Positions 54,344 through 62,927 of a stretch of 64,000 nt of DNA are shown piece after piece. The notes under the pieces are model-generated. The model searched no databases. It was not told the origin of the DNA and saw nothing but the letters and a program-made list of their open reading frames with translations. The stretch's first letter is position 1. Every line of letters begins with the position of its first letter. The stretch comes from Acinetobacter calcoaceticus ANC 3811 (GTDB lineage: Bacteria; Pseudomonadota; Gammaproteobacteria; Pseudomonadales; Moraxellaceae): NCBI RefSeq assembly GCF_000399665.1, contig NZ_KB976986.1:898106-962105 (forward strand), read 5' to 3'. Both the position numbers and the translations under genes were made by a program.

Positions 54344-54742
54344 ATGAAACTATCTTCAATTATCTTTGTCTTATTTTATTTAAGCTCTACTTACTTACAT
54401 GCTGAAAAATTAGAAAAAGAGAAAATCGAAGCTTATGTAAAGTCGATAGAAAATTATCGAACTGCTGAACAAAACTTAGAAAATTATTTAAGCGGAATTC
54501 ATTCGGTAGGACAAGTTAGCTTTAAACATCAAATGAGAATAGCAGACCTTTTATGTGATGTTGGGAAAGCGCAAAAACCAATGATTGAATTTATGGAGTT
54601 AAATAAAGAAAGATTTGGATTGAAACAACAGGATGTTATGAATATTTTTCCAAATGATCGACAAAAATTACAAGAGGAATTGGAAGAATTAAAAGATACA
54701 CCATATGAGTGTGGTAAGCAGAGTTATAAACATTTGTTGTGA
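54344..54742 (+). CDS. Hypothetical exported protein
   Basis: A 132-residue protein with a signal peptide (MKLSSIIFVLFYLSSTYLHA, cleavage after position 20) and a charged helical mature part. Two cysteines (C70 in LLCDVGK and C126 in YECGKQ) could pair in the periplasm. No family recognised. It has no good ribosome site (CCAATAAAA) and is monocistronic. Confidence 0.6.
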   Translation: MKLSSIIFVLFYLSSTYLHAEKLEKEKIEAYVKSIENYRTAEQNLENYLSGIHSVGQVSFKHQMRIADLLCDVGKAQKPMIEFMELNKERFGLKQQDVMNIFPNDRQKLQEELEELKDTPYECGKQSYKHLL

Positions 54743-55139
54743 TGATCTTGTCACGGCAGTAACTGTTCTAAAACAAAAAAATAATAGCTAGTAAGTTTGT
54801 TTTATTAATGAGCCAGTCTCAAAATAATATTTTTAGAACCAGATACCCTTAAGAATTATGGCATAAGGTAGCTCCAAGGTATTGATTATTTATTAAATAA
54901 CTTTTGATACTTACATCAAGTTAAGCAAAAGATTATTTAAAAAATAAACAAAAAATAACGGTTAATAATATTTTGTTTTATAAATTGTAATTTTCCATTT
55001 TTTCCTTAGAAATATTATATTTAATGGTGAAGTATTAGGTGAATACTTGAGGTTATGCAGCTCCTGTTTAAATTTTTCTTGGTTTTTATATAAACAAGAT
55101 ATCGTTATATTTAAGTCTTATTTTGACCAGAAGGGAAAT
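54743..55139. other. AT-rich region without a supported gene
   Basis: No convincing reading frame on either strand; a short frame near 54850-54890 looks protein-like but is too short to call. The protease remnant's promoter must lie here. Confidence 0.4.
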
Positions 55140-55934
55140 ATGAGAACAATATTAGCACTAACAATTTTAATTTCATCATCTTGTACATTTGCTGCCTCAA
55201 ATGAGGGAATTGAGCAGGACATCTATAGTTATTCTTTATTGCATGACGTAAGTACAGCAGAAGCAAATAAAGCATTATTTTTAGAAGCTAACCGAGACTC
55301 TGCGTTAGATGCTATTGAAAAAGAATTTAAAGGGAGTATCGCTGGTATTTATATTGAAAGCTCGCCTACATATAAAATTGTTGTCAGAGTTAAGGGTTAT
55401 GGTCAGAATGAAAAGCGAAATATAGTAGTAGGAAATGCAATTTCTAAAGGTGATTTGCCTATTGATATTCAATACGGAGCTAAAGAAACTAGAGAAGAGG
55501 CTAGAAGTCAGATAAATAAAGCACAACAATTAGTTAAAAATTATTTTAATACTATTCAAACTGTTAGCTACAATGAAAAAAATGGGAATATTGTGGTTGA
55601 AGTTAAAGGTAAAAGTAATGTTGAAAATTTAAAGAAGGTTGACCGAGTACAATCTCTTTGGAAAAATCCAAATCTACCAATTGAAATTAAATTTGTTAAT
55701 TGGACTATCAAACCTTTAGCCGATGCTCATGGTGAAACTTCTGTTGCTAGACAAATAGATCCGACAAGATATGGAGACTGTACTACTGCTTTTGGTATTA
55801 AAAACGCTAGTGATACAAAGTATATGATTACAGCTGCTCATTGTCCGAATAACTTCAAAAGTAAACAGGATGGAACACATATACATTTGTAGGTGAGATT
55901 TCATTTGCGCAGATCTAATGATCTTCAGTGGAAG
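55140..55934 (+). pseudogene. Decayed exported trypsin-like (S1) protease
   Basis: ATG 55140 (AAGGGAA ahead) opens a signal peptide (MRTILALTILISSSCTFAAS), a prodomain like those of alpha-lytic-type proteases (DIYSYSLLHDVSTAEANKAL onward) and the start of the protease domain, with the catalytic His in MITAAHC. The frame then breaks: after DG near 55874 a two-base insertion moves FVGEISFAQ to the next frame and leaves TAG at 55890, and one extra base near 55913 returns SNDLQW to the original frame. The remaining protease domain, with the Asp and Ser of the triad, is absent, so no active enzyme can be made. An upstream ATG at 55047 is not credible. Confidence 0.7.
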
Positions 55935-55951
55935 GGTATTCTTTCACTTAG

Positions 55952-55988
55952 AGCCCTGCTAAATATCAATTATTGCCGGGGCTTTTTA
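55952..55988 (+). terminator. Terminator after the protease remnant
   Basis: AGCCCTG pairs with CGGGGCT (one T-G pair) around an 18-base loop, then TTTTT. Confidence 0.6.
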
Positions 55989-56032
55989 CTTTGTGTGTTA
56001 AGCTGATCTTCATAAATTTATGGATTATTAGA

Positions 56033-56263
56033 ATGTTTATTTGTATTGGCGGTGATTTGGACGGCGAAGTTGTTAATAACCGTGATGGAACGTTCTTTAA
56101 GGCTAGCGAAATAGATACAAGTAAGGAATCAACATACAACCGCCAGAGCTATATTATTGGTAAAAATACCTATCGATTTTGGCTTTGTGCGGAATTGACC
56201 TATGCTGAGACAACAAAAATAGCGAATGATTACTTGGCGCAAAAACATGCATATCTTTCATAA
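56033..56263 (+). CDS. Small hypothetical protein, paralogue of the one at 56884
   Basis: A 76-residue protein from ATG 56033, opening MFICIGGDLDGEVVNNRDGT and ending in the helix YAETTKIANDYLAQKH. It shares the layout C-x-G-G-x-L-x-G-E, a central polar strand and a final helix with the 78-residue protein at 56884, so the two are probable paralogues. Small proteins of this look occur in Acinetobacter prophages and accessory regions, from memory. The first in-frame ATG (55973) lies within the preceding terminator and is rejected. Confidence 0.55.
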   Translation: MFICIGGDLDGEVVNNRDGTFFKASEIDTSKESTYNRQSYIIGKNTYRFWLCAELTYAETTKIANDYLAQKHAYLS

Positions 56264-56283
56264 TTCAGACGTTAAAAAATAAG

Positions 56284-56301
56284 CCCGCCAATTTTGGTGG
56301 G
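56284..56301. terminator. Bidirectional hairpin
   Basis: CCCGCCA / TGGTGGG with loop ATTT; A-rich upstream and T-rich downstream flanks allow termination on either strand. Confidence 0.65.
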
Positions 56302-56338
56302 TTTAATCTATAAGAGATTATTTGTTATTACGATCAGA

Positions 56339-56428
56339 TTATTCATTATTTTCAGGCAGATCTTTTACTGTGCCTGAAACTTGTGAAGGTTGAGTTTTAG
56401 TAGGGGCTGTTGCAGAATGCTTGTTCAT
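56339..56428 (-). CDS. Possible 29-residue protein
   Basis: ATG on the minus strand at 56428 opens MNKHSATAPTKTQPSQVSGT then VKDLPENNE and a stop at 56339. The ribosome site is poor and no family is known; it may be a fragment. Confidence 0.2.
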   Translation of the reverse strand: MNKHSATAPTKTQPSQVSGTVKDLPENNE

Positions 56429-56552
56429 TTGAGGTTTGATGATATTGGAGGAATAAAGTTTTAAAAATTAATACAATCTCGTTGTCTACAAAATATTGAT
56501 AGTATAAAAATATCGTTAGGCATAATATGTATGATTAAATTGGAGCATATTA

Positions 56553-56762
56553 ATGCTAAAAGACATTACAATTATTGATTTCCAAGGTAAAGAAAAAAAA
56601 GCGCAGGCAAACTATACAGAAGTAAATACTAATAAAATCAATCATTCATCTAGAGTTCAGACACCCAAAGTTGAATATATTTTGGTAAAAGGCGAATGTA
56701 TTTACCCTACTTTAAATTTGGTTTTCAACAGTTCCGATGGCAACAGTTATTATATAGAGTAA
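56553..56762 (+). CDS. Small hypothetical protein (69 residues)
   Basis: A 69-residue beta-rich protein with ITIIDFQGKEKKAQANYTEV and the end LNLVFNSSDGNSYYIE. It lacks a signal peptide. A terminator follows directly, and TTGGAGCAT serves as a ribosome site, so it is probably expressed. Family not recognised; it lies between the two paralogous small proteins and shares their accessory character. Confidence 0.5.
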   Translation: MLKDITIIDFQGKEKKAQANYTEVNTNKINHSSRVQTPKVEYILVKGECIYPTLNLVFNSSDGNSYYIE

Positions 56763-56778
56763 ATATGACTCACTTCAA

Positions 56779-56802
56779 AGCTCCGAAACACGGGGCTTTT
56801 TC
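56779..56802 (+). terminator. Terminator after the 69-residue protein gene
   Basis: AAGCTCCG / CGGGGCTT (one T-G pair) with a five-base loop and T-rich tail. Confidence 0.75.
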
Positions 56803-56883
56803 TTTTGATGGGATGAAAAATTAAACTGACTTAAAGGTCGTCGTGATATGGTATAAAAACACCTCCATTAATAAGGATTATAT

Positions 56884-57120
56884 ATGTCAGACAATTCAAC
56901 AAAATGGCTTTGTGTGGGTGGTGTTCTAAGTGGTGAGTGGAGAGAGCAGCAATTAGAAGCTTTTGATGTTGATCCCAATGATTTAAATACTCATAGTTAT
57001 GAAGCAATGAAACTTATTAATCCTGCCACCAAGGCAGAACAGCATTTCTATGTATATACTGAGTTACAAGAACACGCATATGACAGGGCAATAAATTTTG
57101 CCTTATCCAAAAATCAATAA
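56884..57120 (+). CDS. Small hypothetical protein, paralogue of the one at 56033
   Basis: A 78-residue acidic protein, MSDNSTKWLCVGGVLSGEWR at the start, middle ATKAEQHFYVYTELQEHAYD, final helix DRAINFALSKNQ. The C-V-G-G-x-L-x-G-E opening and end helix match the 76-residue relative. TAAGGATTAT is a good ribosome site and a clear terminator follows. Function not assigned. Confidence 0.6.
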   Translation: MSDNSTKWLCVGGVLSGEWREQQLEAFDVDPNDLNTHSYEAMKLINPATKAEQHFYVYTELQEHAYDRAINFALSKNQ

Positions 57121-57127
57121 GTACGAG

Positions 57128-57150
57128 AGAGCACTTAGGTGCTCTTTTTT
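57128..57150 (+). terminator. Rho-independent terminator
   Basis: AGAGCAC / GTGCTCT with loop TTAG and five T. Confidence 0.85.
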
Positions 57151-57422
57151 AAGAGAAGTGACAATTAATTAGAAATTAAAGAGATATACCTAGCAGTTAG
57201 ATGTGCCTGTCTATAGGCAAAGCTGTGTGGTGATCTGCTTGTTAAGTTAAAAACATACGATAATTTTTATAATAAACATCTGAAAGAACTAAGCTTTATA
57301 TGATTGGGTAAAGAAAAAGCGAAGGTCATTTGAGAGATAGAATCAAAATATAAGAAATATGGTAAAGTTAAAAACCTAATTCAATACATTTAAAATTGAT
57401 ATCAAGATATTGTAGGAAAAAC
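57151..57422. other. Intergenic region before the IclR gene
   Basis: No gene is seen. It ends in TTGATATCAA-type symmetry near 57395 and TAGGAAAAAC as ribosome site. The IclR promoter must be here; no consensus hexamers stand out. Confidence 0.4.
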
Positions 57423-58121
57423 ATGGTTAAAATTAAACCTCACCCAGCAACAAGCGGAAATGCATCGGCTGATCGCCTTTTAACTTTGTTAACTGCTTTT
57501 AGAATAGGTGATAAATCTTTAACCCTAGCAGAACTCGCTGAACGAACAGAATTAAATAAAGCAACCATCATGCGCTTAATCGTTTCGCTAGAAGATTTTG
57601 GTTTTGTTAACCGTCTTTCAGATGGCAGATATACGCTTGCCAGCGAAGTCATGCGTTTAAATACAATTTATCAAGATGCTTTAGATTTAGAACGACATGT
57701 TGTGCCTTGTTTACAGCAACTTGTAGATGAAATTGGTGAGACCGCTTCTTTTTACGTTAAGCATGGAGCATATCGTCTTTGCCAATATCGAATAAACTCT
57801 ACCCATCGATTACGTGTTCACATTCAACCGGGCGAAGTGCGACCAATGGATGGGGCGGCGGGTGCTCAAGCATTGCGATCAACACATGAACAAGTTTTAT
57901 TAAGAACCGATCCTTTTTATTCAACTGGCGTAACTGAACCACATGCAGCTTCAATGGCATTGCCTGTGTTTGATGCTCAAAATGATGTGGTTGGCGCATT
58001 GGTTGTTTCAGGTCCATCAAGCCGTTTTACTTCGGAAATTGCAAAATCTGTGGGTGATTTCTTCTTCAAAATTGCGGATGACTTGACCAAAAGTTTGGGT
58101 GGTAAGAGTATTCGTAATTAA
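57423..58121 (+). CDS. IclR-family regulator of the hydroxyacid module
   Basis: A 232-residue IclR protein from ATG 57423; an in-frame TTG at 57396 is rejected. The winged helix is at 12-70 (ADRLLTLLTAFRIGDKSLTL, RTELNKATIMRLIVSLEDFG) and the effector domain holds HIQPGEVRPMDGAAGAQALR and ALVVSGPSSRF. It converges on the MFS gene. The perfect dyad at 60696 in the divergent promoter of the module is the best candidate binding site, although it is 2.5 kb away. Confidence 0.86.
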   Translation: MVKIKPHPATSGNASADRLLTLLTAFRIGDKSLTLAELAERTELNKATIMRLIVSLEDFGFVNRLSDGRYTLASEVMRLNTIYQDALDLERHVVPCLQQLVDEIGETASFYVKHGAYRLCQYRINSTHRLRVHIQPGEVRPMDGAAGAQALRSTHEQVLLRTDPFYSTGVTEPHAASMALPVFDAQNDVVGALVVSGPSSRFTSEIAKSVGDFFFKIADDLTKSLGGKSIRN

Positions 58122-58143
58122 TTTTAATATTTTAAATATAAAG

Positions 58144-58167
58144 AAGGGGCTAATGATTTAGCCCCTT
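58144..58167. terminator. Bidirectional terminator, 9-bp stem
   Basis: AAGGGGCTA / TAGCCCCTT with loop ATGATT, between converging genes. Confidence 0.85.
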
Positions 58168-58182
58168 TCTTATTTATGATAT

Positions 58183-59502
58183 TTACGAAGTACTTTGTGG
58201 TTGGTTAAACAAAACGGCTTTCTTTCTAGACATAATGAAAACCATGATAGCCGACACCAGATTTAATGCAGCAAGTGGAAGTAAGGCTAAAGCATGGCTT
58301 CCTGTTGCATCATGGATTGCGCCATAGATATTCACCATCATGCCGCCACCAATCAGGTTGGCGCATGCACCAATGGCTGCTAGGCCTGCCGCCGTTGTAG
58401 TCGGTGACATCCATGAGGATGCTAAAGCCCAGAAAGGGCCTTTCATAGAATAAGCACCAATTAAAACGATACTGAGTAAAAAGATTGTGCCAATAAGTGA
58501 AGAGGTGAACAAAGCAATTAATAAACCAATTGAGATCATCAATAGAGTGATTGCTGTATGCCAACGGCGTTCATTTTTACGATCTGAGCTACGGCCCCAA
58601 AAAATCATAGCAATAGAAGCTAAGCCGTAAGGAATTGCATTTACTAGACCAATTTCTAAATTGCTTAAACCGAATGATTTAATTAATTGTGGCGCCCAGA
58701 CACTCATTGTACTGCCGGCAGCAGAAGCACCAGAATAGATAATGATCATAGCCCAAATATATTTATTCTTTAAAAGTTGCCATAGAGAAATATGACCAAT
58801 CGGAGTTTTTTGTTGGCGTTCAAATTGTAGTCTTTCAACTAACCAAGCTTTTTGTTCGCTATTGAGCCATTTTGCTTGTTCTGGTCGATCTGTGAGTACA
58901 AATAGGCAGGCGATACCCAGTAAAATCGCAGGAATACCTTCTAAAATAAATAGCCAATGCCATCCACGCATGCCCATCCAGCCATCTAGGGATAATAAAA
59001 GCCCAGATAATGGTGAACCTATAAAGTTTGCGCCTGGAATTGCAACCATAAATATTGCAATCATTCGGCCTCTATAGTTGGCAGGCAACCAATAGGTTAG
59101 ATATAAAATCACGCCAGGGAAAAAACCAGCTTCAGCAGCACCTAACAAAAAACGCATAACATATAGCGATGTAGAGCTTTCAACGAATGCTGTTGCAGCT
59201 GAAATTACGCCCCAAGTCACCATAATTCGGGCAATCCATACTTTTGCTCCAAATTTTTGCATGGCGAGGTTGCTGGGTACTTCAAATAGAAAATATGCAA
59301 AGAAAAATAAGCTACTGGCAAAACCAAAGGCAGTAGCTGTTAATCCAAGGTCTTCATTCATTTGTAATGAAGCCATACCAATATTGCCACGGTCAATAAT
59401 AGCAATCACATAACAAAGCGTTAAAAAAGGTAGTAACCGCCACGCTACCTTGCGCATTGTTTCACGTTCAATCGCACTCGGTTGAGAATATTCTGTAGAC
59501 AT
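58183..59502 (-). CDS. MFS transporter, anion:cation symporter (ACS) family
   Basis: A 439-residue, 12-helix symporter. Helix 1 region ends IAIIDRGNIGMASLQM, the typical ACS sequence, and FEVPSNLAMQKFGAKVWIAR follows helix 2. Relatives carry tartrate, glucarate, phthalate or similar organic acids. ATG 59502 has AAGGA at the right distance; an ATG at 59526 lacks one. It is transcribed with the D-2-hydroxyacid dehydrogenase gene 73 bp upstream, so the cargo is probably a hydroxy-acid that the pathway degrades. Confidence 0.88.
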   Translation of the reverse strand: MSTEYSQPSAIERETMRKVAWRLLPFLTLCYVIAIIDRGNIGMASLQMNEDLGLTATAFGFASSLFFFAYFLFEVPSNLAMQKFGAKVWIARIMVTWGVISAATAFVESSTSLYVMRFLLGAAEAGFFPGVILYLTYWLPANYRGRMIAIFMVAIPGANFIGSPLSGLLLSLDGWMGMRGWHWLFILEGIPAILLGIACLFVLTDRPEQAKWLNSEQKAWLVERLQFERQQKTPIGHISLWQLLKNKYIWAMIIIYSGASAAGSTMSVWAPQLIKSFGLSNLEIGLVNAIPYGLASIAMIFWGRSSDRKNERRWHTAITLLMISIGLLIALFTSSLIGTIFLLSIVLIGAYSMKGPFWALASSWMSPTTTAAGLAAIGACANLIGGGMMVNIYGAIHDATGSHALALLPLAALNLVSAIMVFIMSRKKAVLFNQPQSTS

Positions 59503-59575
59503 AAAAAAATCCTTTTTTATATTCAATATTTTAATTGTTCTCGCATCTAAAAGCTTAGAAACAATTGAGTTCCAT

Positions 59576-60553
59576 TTAGCTATTGAGTAACTTCCAGTTA
59601 GCGATAGCTCTTGGGTTTAGTGATTGACCATTCCAAATACTAACGATCTGTTCGAGTGCTAAAAGACCGACACGATTACGCGAGTCACTGGTATTTGCGC
59701 CGATATGAGGTGTGACAACTAAATTAGGTAATTCCCATAATGGATTATCTTTTTCAGGCGGTTCTGAAGAAAAGGTATCTAAACCTGCACCAGCAATTTT
59801 ATTATTTTTTAATGCTTCAACTAATGCAACCTGATCAATTAATTCACCACGAGCTGTATTGATTAAGATGCTTGAGCTTTTCATCTTTTCAAATTGAGCA
59901 TGAGAAAATAAGTGTCTATTCTCTGCGGTGAGTGGACAATGTAGGCTAATAATGTCACTAGTTTCTAGAAGTTTTTCAAAGTCGTGTTCCTGCTCTACGT
60001 AGTCCAGTTCTGGCAAATTTTGTAGAAACGGATCATATACTTTGACTTTCATGTTTAAGGGAGCCACTAACTTCATGAGTAGACTACCGATTGATCCTAG
60101 ACCAATTAAGCCCAGCGTTTTTCCATATAACTCCACACCATTGGCACTTGCTTTGTCCCAATGACCATCTCGAATACGTTGGTCTAGCCACGTAACTTGT
60201 CGAGCAACATTAAACATGAGTGCAAAAGCATGTTCGGCAACAGATTGAGCATTGGCCCCAACTGCAATAGTGACCGGAATTTGTCGCTCAGCAGCAGCTT
60301 GAGTGTCGATTGTGTCAAACCCAACGCCATGTTTTGCAATCACTTTTAAATTATTAGAAGCAAAAATCATATCCCTAGAAAGTTTGCCTGTTCGAACAAT
60401 GATTGCATCAGGTTGTTCATCATGGATGAGTTTTTCCATTTCATCTTTTGCCATGTAGGGTTCAGTTGGGATCAACTGAATATCATGGGCTGTAGCATAC
60501 ATTAATGCATCTGAAGTTAATGTTGGCCCCGTGATAAGAACTTTACGTTTCAT
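59576..60553 (-). CDS. D-2-hydroxyacid dehydrogenase (phosphoglycerate dehydrogenase-like)
   Basis: NAD-dependent 2-hydroxyacid dehydrogenase of 325 residues from ATG 60553 (GTG 60565 also possible). The NAD motif GLIGLGSIGSLL lies near residue 150; the catalytic Arg is in NTARGELID, the Glu in the EPPEKDNPL region and the His in TPHIGANT. There is no C-terminal ACT domain, so it is catabolic, not SerA. It is the first gene of the leftward pair with the ACS transporter and diverges from the RraA-fold gene. It should interconvert a 2-hydroxyacid and a 2-oxoacid. Confidence 0.88.
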   Translation of the reverse strand: MKRKVLITGPTLTSDALMYATAHDIQLIPTEPYMAKDEMEKLIHDEQPDAIIVRTGKLSRDMIFASNNLKVIAKHGVGFDTIDTQAAAERQIPVTIAVGANAQSVAEHAFALMFNVARQVTWLDQRIRDGHWDKASANGVELYGKTLGLIGLGSIGSLLMKLVAPLNMKVKVYDPFLQNLPELDYVEQEHDFEKLLETSDIISLHCPLTAENRHLFSHAQFEKMKSSSILINTARGELIDQVALVEALKNNKIAGAGLDTFSSEPPEKDNPLWELPNLVVTPHIGANTSDSRNRVGLLALEQIVSIWNGQSLNPRAIANWKLLNS

Positions 60554-60621
60554 TTTGACTTGCACTCCATTTAAGTATTTTGAGCAAAATACGTCCTTAA
60601 TAATCCATATTATTAAAACGT

Positions 60622-60635
60622 CATTTCAAAAAAAT
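60622..60635. promoter_or_regulatory. Half-site direct repeat in the divergent promoter
   Basis: CATTTCAAAAAAAT occurs here and again at 60704-60717, 82 bp apart, the second copy being part of the perfect dyad at 60696. Candidate second site for the same regulator. Confidence 0.45.
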
Positions 60636-60695
60636 AGTCAATAGCAAAAATTAAATTTAAAATCGAACAAATTTTAATTTAATTTTAATTAAAAA

Positions 60696-60710
60696 TGAAA
60701 TGACATTTCA
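60696..60710. promoter_or_regulatory. Candidate IclR operator TGAAATG-A-CATTTCA
   Basis: A perfect 15-bp dyad in the divergent promoter of the dehydrogenase and aldolase genes, resembling IclR-family operators in size. Confidence 0.6.
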
Positions 60711-60763
60711 AAAAAATGCTGTCATATTAATTTGCACAAGAAAACTGATGTAAGGGAAAAGTT

Positions 60764-61441
60764 ATGGCAATTGGTTTTAGAGTGCTAAAAAACGACAGAA
60801 AAGTTGAGCAGAAATGGATTGAGCAATATCGAGATCTACCAGTCGCTAATGTCAGTGACTCGATGAATCGAATGACTTCAGGCGGGGCTCAATTAAGACC
60901 AATGCATAAAAAGGGATATCTTTGTGGACCTGCTATTACAGTTAAGGCGCGTCCGGGTGACAACTTGATGTTGCATTACGCAATTGATATCGCCCAAGCG
61001 GGAGATGTCATTGTGGTTGATGCGGGTGGCGATCTAACCAATGCATTAATTGGAGAGATGATGGTTGCTTATGCCATTAAAAAAGGTGTGGCAGGCATTG
61101 TTATTAATGGTGCTATTCGTGATTCGGTTGTAATTGGAGAGGGCGATTTTCCACTTTTTGCAGCGGGAATTTCACATCGAGGGCCTTATAAAGACGGACC
61201 GGGGGAAATTAATGTTCCTATCGCGATTAATGGAATGGTGATTGAACCTGGCGATTTGATTTTAGGTGATGAAGATGGGCTGTTAAGTGTGCCATATGCG
61301 GAAGTAGAAGAAGTTTATCTGAAGGCAAGCGCCAAACATGCTGCTGAACAAAAGCAATTAGAGCAAATCGCCGTAGGTGAAAATGACCGTAGCTGGGTGA
61401 TCAACAGCTTAAAACAAAAAGGATGTGAATTACCCGAATAA
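60764..61441 (+). CDS. RraA-family aldolase/decarboxylase-like protein
   Basis: A 225-residue RraA-fold protein. PVANVSDSMNRMTS, RPGDNLMLHYAIDIAQAGDV, GEMMVAYAIKKGVAGIVING and AIRDS place the conserved Arg and Asp of the HMG/CHA aldolase branch (4-carboxy-4-hydroxy-2-oxoadipate aldolase / oxaloacetate decarboxylase). These metal enzymes cleave oxo-acids to pyruvate, so it is more likely a catabolic aldolase than an RNase E regulator. It diverges from the hydroxyacid dehydrogenase gene and precedes a porin by 157 bp. Confidence 0.84.
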   Translation: MAIGFRVLKNDRKVEQKWIEQYRDLPVANVSDSMNRMTSGGAQLRPMHKKGYLCGPAITVKARPGDNLMLHYAIDIAQAGDVIVVDAGGDLTNALIGEMMVAYAIKKGVAGIVINGAIRDSVVIGEGDFPLFAAGISHRGPYKDGPGEINVPIAINGMVIEPGDLILGDEDGLLSVPYAEVEEVYLKASAKHAAEQKQLEQIAVGENDRSWVINSLKQKGCELPE

Positions 61442-61597
61442 GGTCATTCAAAAATATTCGAGTAGGAATGGAACTAGCGAAGTCAATGGTTGAGCTTCGT
61501 TAGCCTCTCAAAAGTTAACTCAATAATTATTAGGTCGCTAATTGAAAAATAGGAAATTTCAATTTGGTCTAGATAATTTCGTCTAAAGGAAAAGGAC

Positions 61598-62866
61598 ATG
61601 AAATATAAAGGGATTATTTATTTATCGTTATTAATGAGTATTACATTGCAGCAAGCTAAAGCTGAAAGCGAAGATAACTCAGCGTTAAATGAAAAAATAA
61701 GTAAATTACAACAGCAAATAGATTATTTGATGGAGCAGCAAAATTTAAATAAAAATAATGGATTAAACACAGCACCTGACTTAATTCAAAACAAAACATC
61801 AAACACCGAAACGCCCGTTACGGCTGATCAAACTAAAATTAAATTTTATGGAAATATACGAGTTGATGCTGCATATGATTTTGAAGGTTCAACACATTCT
61901 ATTGCGAATAAAACAGGGTCAATACCATTAGACAATTCAAACTCAACAAGTAAATCATTAAATGTTTCTGCTGCGACTTCACGTGTAGGAGTGGATATCG
62001 TCAAGCCGACCTCGAAAGGAGATTTGGTTGGAAAGCTAGAGGCCGATTTTATGGGAAGTGGTGGAGATAACGGTAATGGTTCGGTTCGAGTTAGACATGC
62101 TTATATTTCACTAGGAAATTGGTTGATTGGCCAAACCACTTCACCTTTTGTGAATAGTGATACTGCTCCAAGTTTGGTTGACTTTACAGGCGCGATGGGT
62201 ACGGGAACTCAGCGTAATATCCAAATCCGTTATCAGCACGTTGTTGATGCCAAACAAAAATTATTAGTCGCGTTGGAAGGCGGCGATGTTGAAAATAAAA
62301 ATGTAGAAGGCGGAAGTCGTTTTCCTGCATTAACCATGCGATATGAATTTAAGAATCCAGATTTCTTGGTTCAATTGCACGGAATGGTACATGAAAATCG
62401 AGCAATCTCTGATACGAATGAAGAGCAAACTAAACTTGCTTGGGGTGCAGGATTAGGCACAAAGTACAAGCTTTCTGAAAACGACTCACTTGTGTTTAAT
62501 TACTATCACATAGCGGGTGATAACCGTTACATGCTGTATTCAAAAGATAATGATGCGTTCTACTTTGATCAAAATCGAATGTATTTAAGTGAATTCGATT
62601 CTGTCGAGTTGGGGTATATGCGCAAATGGAATGAAAATTTACGCTCTTCTTTGTCTGCTGGTAGCCTTGTCTATAAAGATTCAAATTTTTCAGAAAATAA
62701 CTCTGATCAAAATAAAAGGCTAATCAATGCAAGCGTCAATTTATTTTGGACGCCTGTTGAAAAAGTCGATCTTGGTGTTGAATACACCTATGGTAAGAGA
62801 GAAACTTTTTCAGATTTAGAAGGGAAGTTATCTCGAATCAACTTATTAGGTCGATACAATTTTTAA
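61598..62866 (+). CDS. DcaP-like outer-membrane porin
   Basis: A 422-residue porin. Signal peptide MKYKGIIYLSLLMSITLQQA (cleavage after KA, about 22), then an N-terminal coiled coil (LNEKISKLQQQIDYLMEQQN), a linker, and a 16-strand-type barrel from about residue 75 (IKFYGNIRVDAAYDFEG) to the terminal LSRINLLGRYNF. DcaP proteins of Acinetobacter share this coiled-coil start, form trimers and prefer dicarboxylic or negatively charged solutes. It is therefore a good uptake partner for the acid module. AAAGGAAAAGG is the ribosome site. Confidence 0.85.
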   Translation: MKYKGIIYLSLLMSITLQQAKAESEDNSALNEKISKLQQQIDYLMEQQNLNKNNGLNTAPDLIQNKTSNTETPVTADQTKIKFYGNIRVDAAYDFEGSTHSIANKTGSIPLDNSNSTSKSLNVSAATSRVGVDIVKPTSKGDLVGKLEADFMGSGGDNGNGSVRVRHAYISLGNWLIGQTTSPFVNSDTAPSLVDFTGAMGTGTQRNIQIRYQHVVDAKQKLLVALEGGDVENKNVEGGSRFPALTMRYEFKNPDFLVQLHGMVHENRAISDTNEEQTKLAWGAGLGTKYKLSENDSLVFNYYHIAGDNRYMLYSKDNDAFYFDQNRMYLSEFDSVELGYMRKWNENLRSSLSAGSLVYKDSNFSENNSDQNKRLINASVNLFWTPVEKVDLGVEYTYGKRETFSDLEGKLSRINLLGRYNF

Positions 62867-62875
62867 TGTAATCAC

Positions 62876-62904
62876 AGCCACTTTAATATCAAAAGTGGCT
62901 TTCT
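62876..62904 (+). terminator. Rho-independent terminator after the porin
   Basis: AGCCACTT (62876-62883) and AAGTGGCT (62893-62900) form a perfect 8-bp stem followed by TTCTTTT. Confidence 0.8.
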
Positions 62905-62927
62905 TTTATCTGATTAGGACTAATATT

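Noticed and set aside
60764..61441. RNase E inhibitor RraA proper
   Set aside because: Context is a hydroxy-acid module and conserved Arg/Asp positions fit the aldolase branch; regulator role cannot be supported.
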